A DNA stretch of 64,000 nt from a bacterium (GTDB taxonomy: Bacteria; Planctomycetota; Planctomycetia; Kolteriales; Kolteriaceae), in assembly GCA_019753235.1 (NCBI GenBank), contig JAIELF010000015.1, positions 1 through 64,000 on the forward strand, in the 5' to 3' direction. Positions 27,180-36,514 of the stretch are shown here, piece after piece. Both the position numbers and the translations under genes were made by a program. The notes beneath the pieces were generated by a model, which was not told the DNA's origin, did not search any database, and saw nothing but the letters and a program-made list of their open reading frames with translations. Each line of letters begins with the position of its first letter. Within the stretch, counting starts at the first letter, position 1.

Positions 27180-28604
27180 ATGCACGTGACTTCTCCCGGA
27201 ACCACGGGATGGTTGTCGGCAACGGCAACCATGTGGGCGTTGATATCGATCTATTCCTTGGCACCGGCGGCCGAGGGTTGGGTTCTTTTTGACGAAACCG
27301 CCCAACCCACGACCTTGGTGATCGGCCAAGTTCCGGGTGAGATTCGGTCGATGATAGTCGACCGCCAACCCGCTGGGGCCGCTGACGAGTGGCGGGTACG
27401 CCTCGAGAATTCCCTTTCAAACCTCAAAACGGGTCCCGCGAAAATCCGTTTTCGCGGACGGGCCGATCAGTCGGCCACCACCCGAATCGTCCTCAGCCAG
27501 AACCATCCCCCGTTTCAGGGGCTTGGACTGTATCAGGAACTCGGCCTGACGCCTGAATGGAAGAACTTCGAGTTTTCGTTTTCGGTCCTGGCCGATGACC
27601 CGTCGGCTCGTTTGCACATCAATCTCGGTGCTGTCACCACCAAAGTGGAGTTCGCGGACTTCGCCCTGACGCTGGAGGGAAAAGAAAAGTCTCTCGAAGC
27701 GCCGGCGATGAAGCCGGCCATCGAACCGGCGCCGGTCCAACCCGAGGTTTCCTATCCTTGGCGGCTGTCGACACAGTCGGGTGGGAAGGCGACCATGAAT
27801 CTCGTCGGTGATCCCTCGCGCATTCGCGTCGTGATTGACGAGCCCGGTTCAGAGACCTGGGCCGTCAACGTGATCTTTCCAACCGAACCATTTCAAAAGG
27901 GAATTAAGTATAAGGTAGCGGCTCGGCTCCGAGGGGATAAGGCCCGGGTGATCACCTTGGCTGCGAGCAAGAACGGCCCTCCCTTCAGCTCCGTCGGTCT
28001 TTATCGCCAACTCGAATTGACGCCAAGCGCCAAGGATTTCGAGGTCGAGTTTGAAGGATCGAGCACGCAGGATCCTTCCCGCATCTATTTCGACCTCGGA
28101 GCGCATCACGGCAACGTGGAAGTCGAATCGTTGAGCATCGAGGCGAACGGAAAAAAGACGTCGCTCTTTCCTGCTCCCGGTGAGATCATCGCCGCGCGGC
28201 CAAGCAAGAGTTCCACCCCGCCGGTGCTCGCGACGGGTCCCCCCCAGCCGATCAGCTGGGAGTTTGCGACGACCGGGCTTGGATCGAGGTGTCAAATGGT
28301 TTCCGCCGCCCCGTGGTCGGTACAAGTTCGGGTGGATCAAGCGGGCAAGCCAGCCGATGTTGTGGTGAAGCGATCTCTTCAATTGGCTGGGATCGCTCCG
28401 ACCATGGTGATTCAATCGAGCGTCGAAGGAATCGTCCCGTATCAGATTTGGCACGACGGCCAGATGCGCCTCGCCGAATTCGCGATCCCCTCGCCTGGCG
28501 AGCACCGAGCAGCCCTGGACTTGAAAGGCCTCCCGACCCATGGAGAGGTTGAGTTCCGTTTCCTTCTGGGTGGGCGCGAGGCGGAGTATAAGATCGGCGA
28601 TTGA
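27180..28604 (+). CDS. Secreted protein with tandem carbohydrate-binding-like jelly-roll modules
   Basis: 474 residues with an N-terminal hydrophobic signal. Two modules of about 130 residues clearly repeat: each has a WRV-like strand, AARLRG or IRFRG, a PPF..GLYxxLELTP segment, and a DPSxxxxFDLGA segment with xVE at the end. A third, less complete module (WEFATTGLGSRCQM) follows. The pattern resembles CBM4/9-like sugar-binding folds. No catalytic domain is attached, so the likely role is binding extracellular polysaccharide or cell-surface glycans. The ATG at 27180 has AAGGG eight bases upstream. It converges with the PQQ gene and shares a hairpin terminator. Confidence 0.7.
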   Translation: MHVTSPGTTGWLSATATMWALISIYSLAPAAEGWVLFDETAQPTTLVIGQVPGEIRSMIVDRQPAGAADEWRVRLENSLSNLKTGPAKIRFRGRADQSATTRIVLSQNHPPFQGLGLYQELGLTPEWKNFEFSFSVLADDPSARLHINLGAVTTKVEFADFALTLEGKEKSLEAPAMKPAIEPAPVQPEVSYPWRLSTQSGGKATMNLVGDPSRIRVVIDEPGSETWAVNVIFPTEPFQKGIKYKVAARLRGDKARVITLAASKNGPPFSSVGLYRQLELTPSAKDFEVEFEGSSTQDPSRIYFDLGAHHGNVEVESLSIEANGKKTSLFPAPGEIIAARPSKSSTPPVLATGPPQPISWEFATTGLGSRCQMVSAAPWSVQVRVDQAGKPADVVVKRSLQLAGIAPTMVIQSSVEGIVPYQIWHDGQMRLAEFAIPSPGEHRAALDLKGLPTHGEVEFRFLLGGREAEYKIGD

Positions 28605-28636
28605 TGCGATGCTCGCGATCGATGGAGGAAACGAGT

Positions 28637-28666
28637 GAGAGGGGTTCGCCTAGGCCAACCCCTCTC
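28637..28666. terminator. Bidirectional hairpin terminator with palindromic loop
   Basis: Ten-base arms (28637-28646 and 28657-28666) enclose a ten-base loop that itself contains the palindrome GCCTAGGC. It stands between convergent genes, 32 bases after the plus-strand stop and 30 past the minus-strand stop. TGTGTTTAT follows on the plus strand. Confidence 0.7.
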
Positions 28667-28696
28667 TGTGTTTATCATTGATTTTTTAAGCGAAAG

Positions 28697-29983
28697 TTAC
28701 TTCCCGGCGGAGCAATCGTACGCGTAGAGTCGATCTTGTTCCCGGAGGAGAAGCTTGCCACCGGCAATCACGGGGTGAGGCCAGCTCGGGTCTTGTACAT
28801 CGGGAATCATGAACGTTCCTTTCTCTCGATACTCGTCCGGCTTGGCTTCGATGAGGGCCACCTTTCCGTTCTGGTAGCGAAAATAAAGGTGACCATCCGC
28901 GAAGGAAACCGCGGCGGAGCCATCACCCGGGCCGCGTCTCTCCAGCCAGGAAACTTTGCCGGTCAGAAAATGGACGCAGATCGGTGCCCCTTCATTGTGG
29001 CCGTGCCCGCCGTAAAGATGCTCACCGATCAGCACCATTCCTCCATGATGGTTTTGCAGGTCTTTGTGCGGCAGGAAATAGACCTCTTTCGCTTCGACGC
29101 CGGTCGCTCCCTTCTTCGAGAGTTGCACCAGAACCGAGCCGGTCTGATAACCGGTCGAGGCGAAAACGTAGTCCCCTCGAACGATGGGGGTAGGAATGTT
29201 GGCCGTGCCGTTGGCGACTCTGTCGTATGTCCAGAGAAGCTTGCCATCGCGGGCGGCCACACTGACCAGTCCTCGTCCCATGAGAGTGACGTATTGCCGA
29301 ACGCCGGCCCCTTCGGAAACGACCAGCGACGCGTAGCCTGCTCCTTTCGCCTTAGGGATCGCTGATCGCCAAACCTCTTTGCCGGTCTTCTTGTCGAGAG
29401 CCACGACGGCGGCTTCGTCGCTGCCTGGCGTGACGATGACATGGTCACCATCCACCAAAGGCGACTCGCTGAAGCCCCAGACCGACATCATTTTTCCACC
29501 GAATTCTTTTACCATGTCGACTTGCCAAACGATCTTGCCCGACGTCTGATCCAAACAAGCAATCGTTCCTGCGGTGGTGGTGGCGTAGAGTTTGCCTTCC
29601 TCCATCGTCGGTGTGCAGCGAGAACCTGGATAGCCGACGTCCCCTGCCGCGGAAATTTCTGTTTTCCACAGAGTCTTGGGTGGAGCACTCTCCGTCGAGG
29701 AGTCCTTCATTAACGCGACGACGAACTCTTTGCCGGCATCGGCGCCGGTGAGATAGATCGAATCACCGACGACGGCCGGCGCGGCGAAGCCTCGTCCCAT
29801 GCCCGCGGTCTGCCAAACCAGCGGGGGAGGGCTGCTCGACCAATCCTTTCGAAGGCCGACGGCTTGGGAGATACCATCGCGGTGCGGGCCTCGCCATTGC
29901 GGCCAATCGGCCGGGCCTTCGCCTAGCAATAGGCCCGAGCCAGCCATCGTCCAAAGAACCGTGACTCGGATCGAACGAATCAT
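28697..29983 (-). CDS. Exported PQQ-like beta-propeller repeat protein
   Basis: 428 residues. A signal peptide is followed by WPQWRGPHRDGIS, the usual opening of planctomycete PQQ-like propeller proteins. Propeller blades are visible as repeated PAVVGDSIYL, GTIACLDQTSGKIVWQ, VVALDKKTGKEVWR and VSVAARDGKLLWTYD. The fold is shared with BamB and quinoprotein dehydrogenases, but no dehydrogenase active site is evident. The role is probably structural or binding. AAGGG precedes the ATG at 29983; a 19-residue upstream extension is rejected because it would bury the signal peptide. Confidence 0.85.
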   Translation of the reverse strand: MIRSIRVTVLWTMAGSGLLLGEGPADWPQWRGPHRDGISQAVGLRKDWSSSPPPLVWQTAGMGRGFAAPAVVGDSIYLTGADAGKEFVVALMKDSSTESAPPKTLWKTEISAAGDVGYPGSRCTPTMEEGKLYATTTAGTIACLDQTSGKIVWQVDMVKEFGGKMMSVWGFSESPLVDGDHVIVTPGSDEAAVVALDKKTGKEVWRSAIPKAKGAGYASLVVSEGAGVRQYVTLMGRGLVSVAARDGKLLWTYDRVANGTANIPTPIVRGDYVFASTGYQTGSVLVQLSKKGATGVEAKEVYFLPHKDLQNHHGGMVLIGEHLYGGHGHNEGAPICVHFLTGKVSWLERRGPGDGSAAVSFADGHLYFRYQNGKVALIEAKPDEYREKGTFMIPDVQDPSWPHPVIAGGKLLLREQDRLYAYDCSAGK

Positions 29984-30175
29984 GTCAAACCCTTCCCATC
30001 GCCAAGGGGATATTCGACCGAGGAGCCATCCCCTCGGCAAGAACGGGCTTGATCAACAAACCCGTCCTATTGTCCATGCGCATGACCTATCAAGAGATCT
30101 GGTCGTCGCCTGAATGAACAAGTGTTTTAGAGCGCTCCATGCGCGGGGGCGAAGTCGATCGTCTTGGTCGATCGG

Positions 30176-30502
30176 TTAAGAATTCGTGCTGGCACGGGTG
30201 ACAGAGTCGTTCTCGTCCGCGTTGGAAGGGTTCGGGAACCGAGATTTGTAGATGATCCGTTCGAGCAGGGAGGCTCGGCGAAGACGGGGGTTGTTTGCAA
30301 GGACGGTGTGCCTTTTGCCTCGCCGAGTCTGCAAAACAATGGAACCATCTTGTTGAACGTCGGCAACCGTCCAGTACTTGTCCACTTCGTACTGGTACTG
30401 TTCGCCGTGAGGCTCGGGAGAGATCCGAGCAGCGCGCGGACCGGGATGGTTCGAGCACTTGATGATCCGAAAAACAACGGCATCACCCACCCTGTAAGTC
30501 AT
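30176..30502 (-). CDS. Small conserved protein, KOW/SH3-like start
   Basis: 108-residue cytosolic protein. The start TYRVGDAVVFRIIKCSNHPG looks like a small beta-barrel, and PRAARISPEPHGEQYQYEVDKYW followed by VQQDGSIVLQTRRGKRH is a pattern I associate with an uncharacterised planctomycete family. Charge is strongly positive in the second half. AGGAG lies just before the ATG. Function unknown; a nucleic-acid-binding or ribosome-associated role is a guess from the fold and charge. Confidence 0.6.
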   Translation of the reverse strand: MTYRVGDAVVFRIIKCSNHPGPRAARISPEPHGEQYQYEVDKYWTVADVQQDGSIVLQTRRGKRHTVLANNPRLRRASLLERIIYKSRFPNPSNADENDSVTRASTNS

Positions 30503-30601
30503 GCTCTCCTATCCCTGTTCTCTCAACGCTCGCTCGGGGACGAACGACCTAATCTCCGCTTCCCAAATCTACGCTCTTTTGCCCCGCTAGGGCAAGGCCC
30601 C

Positions 30602-31690
30602 TTACGGTGAAGCTTTCAACATCACGCCGATTCGATCCTTCAATATCTGAGAAACGACCTCGGTTCCTCGCGGCGAGAGATGCACCGGATCGAGAAAAAG
30701 TGTTTCCGTCGAACTGGTGATCGCGGGGTGATCGAGAAGAGACTCCCAAGCGATCCCTCGCTTCTGGGCCGTGGATGCCGCCTCGCGGGCGAGCCGAGCG
30801 TAGGCTTGTGGAAAACCTCGGTCGACATAGCCGTACGCTTTGTTCCAAGCCGTCAAGGAACGCTGCTCCGCTTCGTTTTGCCGGTTCTTCGCCGCGAGTT
30901 CGGGCTGCATGGCCCACAGAAAAAAGGCACCGCGACTGGTCGCGAAGCTCGCCATCCGCTCGACTTGGCTCCGGTAGTTCTGGGAAATCTGTTCCAGGGC
31001 TCGCTCGGGGCTCGGCAAGTTGGCCATGGGGGCAACCGACAAGGGAGACGACGTCTGCTGGCTTGCTGCCAACTGCGCGAGTCGATTTTCGATATCGAAA
31101 AACGCGTTGTTGAAACCAAGTCGGTTCGAAGGTCGAACGGCAAAGTGATACTGATCGAAAACCTCGTTCCAGCCATCGATCAGAATGTAGCCCACCGGTT
31201 GAAATTCATCGGCGTAATGGGCCATGAAACCCAACTCTTGCCCGGCAAGGTAACCGACGACGCCCGCGTTAACGAAAGAGTACGTCGGGCATCGTTGATC
31301 AAGTTGGGCAGACAGCGTCTGGTCATCCCTTTCGAGATCCTGGCCGAAGACCGCCGATCCCCCCAACAGAAAGACCTTCGGTCGATCACTTCTCATGCCA
31401 GCCCGAAAACCATGTTCATCAATGGTGAACGATTTCGTTTTTTGCGACGGAGCATTGCGGTAGACGACGAAGGGATCCAGCACCAGCTTCAACGTCCCCG
31501 GCTTGTCGGTGATGGGTCGGTCGTTTGCATCCACAAAAGTGAGAGTGTAGTCGTTGGGCCGAGCATCTTCGTGAGCGCTGGCGCGGACGATCTTGTAGAC
31601 CCCCCCCGCTACGAGTCCCGACAGAGCGGCCGAGCATATCAGCGCGCTGAGCCTTGCCGATATCGTGGCCTGTCGAGGGGGTTTGTTCAT
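30602..31690 (-). CDS. Membrane-anchored SGNH/GDSL-type hydrolase
   Basis: 362 residues with an N-terminal membrane segment (LSALICSAALSGLVAGGVY). The SGNH fold is seen in VFLLGGSAVFG with nucleophile Ser112, in ILIDGWNEV, where Asn stands for the N block, and in DPVHLS with Asp334 and His337. Such enzymes deacylate or deacetylate sugars or lipids at the cell envelope. The ATG at 31690 is chosen over an upstream extension because the anchor then begins near the N-terminus. Confidence 0.8.
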   Translation of the reverse strand: MNKPPRQATISARLSALICSAALSGLVAGGVYKIVRASAHEDARPNDYTLTFVDANDRPITDKPGTLKLVLDPFVVYRNAPSQKTKSFTIDEHGFRAGMRSDRPKVFLLGGSAVFGQDLERDDQTLSAQLDQRCPTYSFVNAGVVGYLAGQELGFMAHYADEFQPVGYILIDGWNEVFDQYHFAVRPSNRLGFNNAFFDIENRLAQLAASQQTSSPLSVAPMANLPSPERALEQISQNYRSQVERMASFATSRGAFFLWAMQPELAAKNRQNEAEQRSLTAWNKAYGYVDRGFPQAYARLAREAASTAQKRGIAWESLLDHPAITSSTETLFLDPVHLSPRGTEVVSQILKDRIGVMLKASP

Positions 31691-31914
31691 GCCGAGTTCT
31701 CTCGCCTTGGTCAATCTACAGAGAGAACGATCTCTCCACGCGGAGGATAGGTCGGCAGGCAAAACGAGTAAAGCGTCGATGAAGCATCTTAACGACGTTC
31801 AAGAGATAATGGGTCGATCGACTTGGCCGCAAGTGGTGTCGATGGGCGACCAAATCGGCCTGATGGATCCCATCGAAATGGGCTCTTTCGGCGCGAAACT
31901 CCTTTGGCCTGCCA

Positions 31915-33111
31915 TTAAGAAGAGACAGGTCGAAAGGGTTCGAAGTGGAGTTGAACATCGTCTCGCTTGGCGGTAATACGAGCGACAACTTCGCCCGAGA
32001 GAAGTTGCAACAAGAACTTGCCGGCCACCTGCTCACGCCATCCTTCCAAAAGAGGCGGAAGCTCCGTTTGTGCAGGTTCTCGTCGGTACCAATCTAGGAC
32101 GTCGCGCAGGTCTTCATTGGTGCCGATCAAGCTGGTTGCCACTCCCACTTCGCCCGCACGCTGGATCATGGCCGCCGCCAGGATCTTGACGACCATCATC
32201 TCTTCGGTGGTATCACGTCTCCCGGTCGGGCGGGGCAACTCGCTTTCGGGAACTTCCAGCCCGCGGGCGATGGCGGCTAAAACTTCTTTGGCCCAATTGT
32301 TTTTGGAGTCGAGCCCCAGGCCTCGCGATGAACGAAGATCATCAATCGATTGAGGCTGCCTTTTGGCCAACTCGGTCAAGATGTCATCCCGCATGATCCA
32401 GCGTGGAGGTCGATTGAGCATTCGGGCTCGTTCTTCGCGCCATGTGATCAACTCTCGAAGGACCGCCAATCCTCGTGGCCTTAAACCCCCGGCGCCCGGA
32501 ACCCGGCGGAACCGTGCGGCGGGGTCTTCCAACAGTGTTGCCGACGTTTGCCTTAACTCATCCTCGTACCATGCTCGTCGGCTCAATTGATCGAGCCGGC
32601 CGGCAATCTCGTCCCAACTGGCCAGCAAGTATCGCACATCATCCAGCGCGTACTCGATTTGTTGATGCGTGAGAGGTCGGCGTCGCCAATCGGTCCTTGT
32701 TTCGGTCGATTTGACGTCGACGTTGAGTGCGCGCTGGACAAGGTTGGTGTACGAGGTCGGGTAACCCAATCCGACGAAACCCGCCGCGAGCTGGACATCG
32801 ACGATCCGTTTGGGGAGAGCTTGCGTCGCGGCAACGCAGAACTCCATCTCTTGCCGGCCCGCATGCACGACAATCTCGGCATCGGTTTCGACGAGCACGC
32901 TCCAGAACTCGTTCAAATGAGGGACGGCAATGGTGTCAATCGCCTGAACAAAATCCGGGGTCGCTACTTGAATAAGGCAGAGCTCGGGTGTGTATGTTCG
33001 CTCGGGGATAAACTCGGTATCGAAGGCAATCCGAGAGCTTTGGCGAAGCAATTGACAAAGCTCGGACAGTTCTCCTCGCGTGCGGATCAATGTTCGTTCC
33101 GAGGTCGCCAT
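31915..33111 (-). CDS. rnd: Ribonuclease D-like 3'-5' exonuclease with HRDC domain
   Basis: 398 residues. DEDD-family exonuclease signatures: Exo I Asp31-Thr-Glu33 in FDTEF, Exo II HAGRQEME (83-90), and Exo III YALDDVRYL. One HRDC domain follows (about 200-290; LAVLRELITWREERA, ILTELAKRQPQSIDDL). RNase D trims 3' ends of tRNA precursors and other stable RNAs. In Exo II the usual Asp is Glu88. The start ATSERTL at 33111 fits the family; the upstream frame is open but has no similarity to the family. Confidence 0.88.
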   Translation of the reverse strand: MATSERTLIRTRGELSELCQLLRQSSRIAFDTEFIPERTYTPELCLIQVATPDFVQAIDTIAVPHLNEFWSVLVETDAEIVVHAGRQEMEFCVAATQALPKRIVDVQLAAGFVGLGYPTSYTNLVQRALNVDVKSTETRTDWRRRPLTHQQIEYALDDVRYLLASWDEIAGRLDQLSRRAWYEDELRQTSATLLEDPAARFRRVPGAGGLRPRGLAVLRELITWREERARMLNRPPRWIMRDDILTELAKRQPQSIDDLRSSRGLGLDSKNNWAKEVLAAIARGLEVPESELPRPTGRRDTTEEMMVVKILAAAMIQRAGEVGVATSLIGTNEDLRDVLDWYRREPAQTELPPLLEGWREQVAGKFLLQLLSGEVVARITAKRDDVQLHFEPFRPVSS

Positions 33112-33443
33112 GACGTTTGCCGGCCTTCCCTTCCTTCGCAGCCCGTTCCATGGGCAACCGAGGGCAGGAAGCGTACCGGGTGATAATCTCCGTCCGACCG
33201 CAAGGTGCCAATCCCCCTGGTTCACCCAATACGGCGTCATTTTTACTTTATGTGTTCGCTTCTCTGGATCGACTCGGTTCACCTGTTTGTCTGGTCGAGA
33301 ACGAGATTTCCGAGGGCGGGTCTGGATTTCAGGAGAAGTCGGGCTTGACCCAACCGGGGCCCCTCTTTATCCACCTTCGACTGCATCCTTGAATCATCAC
33401 CGTGAAAAACACAGGCACCGCCGGCGTGCGAGGCACGGTTGTG
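33112..33443. other. Intergenic region between divergent rnd and lipoprotein genes
   Basis: About 330 bases. Small frames exist on the plus strand without ribosome sites. The GAGGCACGG near 33430 probably serves the lipoprotein start. No clear promoter or RNA gene recognised. Confidence 0.4.
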
Positions 33444-35030
33444 ATGCGAGATATGGTTCGTCAATTGATGTATGGCTTCGGTCTCACGGTGATGCTTCTG
33501 GCATTGTCGGGATGTGCCGGTTCATTCGCGCGATCGGCCCGTTCGCTGGCCAACGCCGAAGGGCTGGTGGATGTTGCTCGTCCGTCGAGTAGCCCGGCCG
33601 GCAAAGCACAGGCCAATTCGCCCGTCAAGTTAGGGGTTCCTGCCAGCCGACTTCAAACGCCTCCTGTTCCCAAGGGCGTAGTCTCGGATGCGACCTCCTC
33701 GTCTTCGAAGGCGACTGCTATTGCCAAGGAAAGAGTACCATCTCGCGATGCCGTCGACCCGCCGGCCCTGACCGCTTCCAAGGCCGTCGCCACGAACAAC
33801 ACCACCGACGGCGGGTTCTTATTGCCTGCAAAAATCAAGAGGTCTCGCTCATCAGTCCCTCGTGAGCCGGGCTCGGCGGTCGCCCGTCAATCCTCCTCTT
33901 TGCCGGCCGATATGCAATCGCTTCTCTCGCCCGATGTGATCGATCGCGGACCCTCGGCCAAGAAGGCTTCATCGTCCGAATTGGCTTCGGTCGAAAGCCC
34001 GCCTGGTCTTATTCCGACGACGCCCGCGCCCGCGGCAAGCGCGTCGGCCCGAGCCCCTGTCGACATCGCGCGAGCCGAGGGCGTTGCCGAGCATCTGGCC
34101 AACAAAATTCCACGGGCAATCCCGACCGGTGAAGCTCGGCCGGCGTCCGTCGCCGAGGGGGTCGCGCTGACGGAGCCGAGTCCGTTGGATTCGGTCGAGG
34201 GGATGAAGATGCTTGCCTCCGGGCAAGACCCTGTCCGAGATATCAGACAAGTTTCGCATGTAGCCGGGCCGACCGAGCCAGCCAGTCCTCCTCAAGCGGA
34301 TGCCGACGATTCCAAGCCGCGGACCGTCGCGATCCGCGAAGTCCCCTCACTTCTGAAAGATAAAAGCGAGGGCGGAGTCAACCAGTCCATCCCGACACCG
34401 CCGCCGATCGGGCTGGCGACGCCTCCCGTGGCGGATGTTTCCGTGCCGCCGGTCGCGCCAACGCCGACTTCGGTCGATGCGAATGTGGTGCGAGCCTTGG
34501 CCGACGCGGCCTTGATGGAGAAATCCAAAGTAACGCTGGCCTCGGCAACAACAGAACGGTCCGAGGCAACAAGCGTGGGTAGCCCCACCATCGGAGAAGC
34601 CAAGTCGGAGTTGACGCTCGATCGTTTTCAGTTCTGCACCGAGGTCAATGGCTTTGCAAGTGTTGTCGCTCGAACACCGGGGCCGATGTACCCCAGCGAA
34701 AGACTCCTCGCCTATGTCGAGATTAAGAACTTTGATTCAATCGAGCGTGAGGGTCTCTTTGAGACCAAGCTCTCGTGTCAAATGAAGCTCGAAGACGCCA
34801 GTGGGAAGGTTTTCTTCTCGCAAGATTTCGGCGACATTGTCGATCGATGCGTCGATCGTCGGCAAGATTTCTTCTGTCACTTTCTGCTCACCGTGCCCGA
34901 TACGCTTGTGCCCGGCAAATACCGTTGGCGTCTGACGATTACCGACCAGTCTTCCAAGCAGACGAAAGAACAGGTTTCGGAAGTTGAGATCGGCTCGGGA
35001 GAGCCCGGCGAAAGGAACGTTTCCTCATGA
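33444..35030 (+). CDS. Large lipoprotein of unknown function with Ala/Pro/Ser-rich linker
   Basis: 528 residues. The N-terminus has a lipobox (LALSGC), so the protein is expected to be lipid-anchored. Residues 40-390 or so are low-complexity, rich in Ala, Pro, Ser and Val, and probably form a flexible stalk. The C-terminal 130 residues are a compact beta domain (FQFCTEVNGFASVVAR, PGPMYPSERLLAYVEIKNFDS, VPGKYRWRLTITDQ). The start is uncertain among GTG 33402, ATG 33444 and ATG 33453. It overlaps the next gene by four bases (ATGA), so the two are translated together and probably function together at the envelope. Confidence 0.7.
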   Translation: MRDMVRQLMYGFGLTVMLLALSGCAGSFARSARSLANAEGLVDVARPSSSPAGKAQANSPVKLGVPASRLQTPPVPKGVVSDATSSSSKATAIAKERVPSRDAVDPPALTASKAVATNNTTDGGFLLPAKIKRSRSSVPREPGSAVARQSSSLPADMQSLLSPDVIDRGPSAKKASSSELASVESPPGLIPTTPAPAASASARAPVDIARAEGVAEHLANKIPRAIPTGEARPASVAEGVALTEPSPLDSVEGMKMLASGQDPVRDIRQVSHVAGPTEPASPPQADADDSKPRTVAIREVPSLLKDKSEGGVNQSIPTPPPIGLATPPVADVSVPPVAPTPTSVDANVVRALADAALMEKSKVTLASATTERSEATSVGSPTIGEAKSELTLDRFQFCTEVNGFASVVARTPGPMYPSERLLAYVEIKNFDSIEREGLFETKLSCQMKLEDASGKVFFSQDFGDIVDRCVDRRQDFFCHFLLTVPDTLVPGKYRWRLTITDQSSKQTKEQVSEVEIGSGEPGERNVSS

Positions 35031-36514
35031 ATACGCTTAGTTCGGTTCTCTCGTGGTTCCTGCTCATTTCCGGGCCGGGGCAGGCTCCCGCCGACGGAGA
35101 CGGTTTCGTTTGCAGTCCACAATCGACTTTTAGAATCCCGATTGAACTGTCGGCCAGCGAACGGCAAGGCATCTCCGCCATTCGTCTATTTGTCTCCGAA
35201 GATCAAGGCGAAACCTGGGTTCGTCATAGTGACGGCGACCCCGCGATGGATGTCGTCACCTTCCGCGCCAGCAAAGATGGACCGTACTGGTTCGCGATCG
35301 CGCTGGTCGATAAAGCGGGTGTCCAAACGCCCGGCGACGTCCGAGGCATCGAGCCGGGCCTGAAGGTTCTCGTGGATACGCAAAAACCAGAAATGCAGTT
35401 GAAGGCGATCCGTAATCGTGCCGGCCGACGTGGCATTCGTTGGACCTTCGACGACTCCAACATCGACACGAACACCTATCGACTCGCGGTACGCGATGAA
35501 TCAACCGGGCGCTGGCGCGAGTACGACATCCGCCACCCCGAAGAAAAGATGGTTTGGTTCGATCCAAACGAAGCTTTCTCGAAGTTGCAGGCCTGCGTCA
35601 AAGACCGTGCCGGCAATGAACGAGTCATCGAACTGGAAGTGATCGGCGAACAGTTTAGCCGAAAAGATATCAACCAGTTCGCCATTCAGTCACGCCCAGC
35701 ATCGATGCAGCCCAGCGTGGTGCCGGTCTCAGCGGAAGAACCCGCCGCGGGCCCTGCCGCACCCTCACCGGTGAAGAATGCGGTCGCTCAACAACCGGTT
35801 ATGTCTCGCGAGGCCGACCCTCGTTCGACCGGTTTCGATCGTCCCTCCGACCCGTCGCCGGCCGAGCCTGTCGCGCGTCCTCGTATGCCGATGATGAGCG
35901 AGCCCAAGACCCCTTTCGCGTCGTCGAATGGTCCAGAGCCGACGCTCTGCAGCTCCAATCACATTGTGGTCAACTACGTCGTCGAGGCATCTGCCTCGGG
36001 TGGTCGTCCCATGGCGGAACTCTGGGCCCAACAGCCTGGCGTCCAAGGGTGGCAACTTATTGGAGTCGACGAGGATGGTCGAACCCCGATTGAAGCCAAG
36101 CTCCCTTCTGAAGGGGCTTGGGGGCTGAAAATCGTTGTGCGTGAAGGAGTCGATCCGACGCCCGGACCTGCCGCAGGAAGTCCGCCGGAAATGGTCGTCG
36201 AGGTCGACGCAACGCCGCCGCAAGTCCGCGTCGCGCCGGCATCGCTGAACGACGGTCGTGTTCTGATCCGCTGGGAAGCGTCGGACGCGAACCTCGATGC
36301 TCAGCCGATCGATCTTCTGTACAGCGCTTCTCCCCGCGGCCCCTGGCGACCTTTGGCCACGGGACTGAAAAATGTCGGCGAATATGTCTGGGATATAGCG
36401 GGAACGGGTGTGCCGGCCGAGGTCTGCCTCCGCGTCGAGGCGCGTGACCGGGCTCGACACGTCGGTTTCGGTCTGGCTCCGGAGCCGATCCGCTTGTTGG
36501 CCGGACCGCGGTAG
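35027..36514 (+). CDS. Secreted Ig/fibronectin-like domain protein of unknown function
   Basis: 495 residues with an N-terminal signal segment. Two similar beta-sandwich regions flank a Pro/Ala-rich linker (about 225-300). The first has IRLFVSEDQGETWVRH and GPYWFAIALVDKAG, then VDTQKPEMQLKAI; the second has VEVDATPPQVRVAPASLNDGRVLIRWEASDANLD and VCLRVEARDRA. These look like bacterial Ig-type repeats of surface proteins. No catalytic motif. It is coupled to the lipoprotein upstream through an ATGA overlap. Confidence 0.7.
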   Translation: MNTLSSVLSWFLLISGPGQAPADGDGFVCSPQSTFRIPIELSASERQGISAIRLFVSEDQGETWVRHSDGDPAMDVVTFRASKDGPYWFAIALVDKAGVQTPGDVRGIEPGLKVLVDTQKPEMQLKAIRNRAGRRGIRWTFDDSNIDTNTYRLAVRDESTGRWREYDIRHPEEKMVWFDPNEAFSKLQACVKDRAGNERVIELEVIGEQFSRKDINQFAIQSRPASMQPSVVPVSAEEPAAGPAAPSPVKNAVAQQPVMSREADPRSTGFDRPSDPSPAEPVARPRMPMMSEPKTPFASSNGPEPTLCSSNHIVVNYVVEASASGGRPMAELWAQQPGVQGWQLIGVDEDGRTPIEAKLPSEGAWGLKIVVREGVDPTPGPAAGSPPEMVVEVDATPPQVRVAPASLNDGRVLIRWEASDANLDAQPIDLLYSASPRGPWRPLATGLKNVGEYVWDIAGTGVPAEVCLRVEARDRARHVGFGLAPEPIRLLAGPR

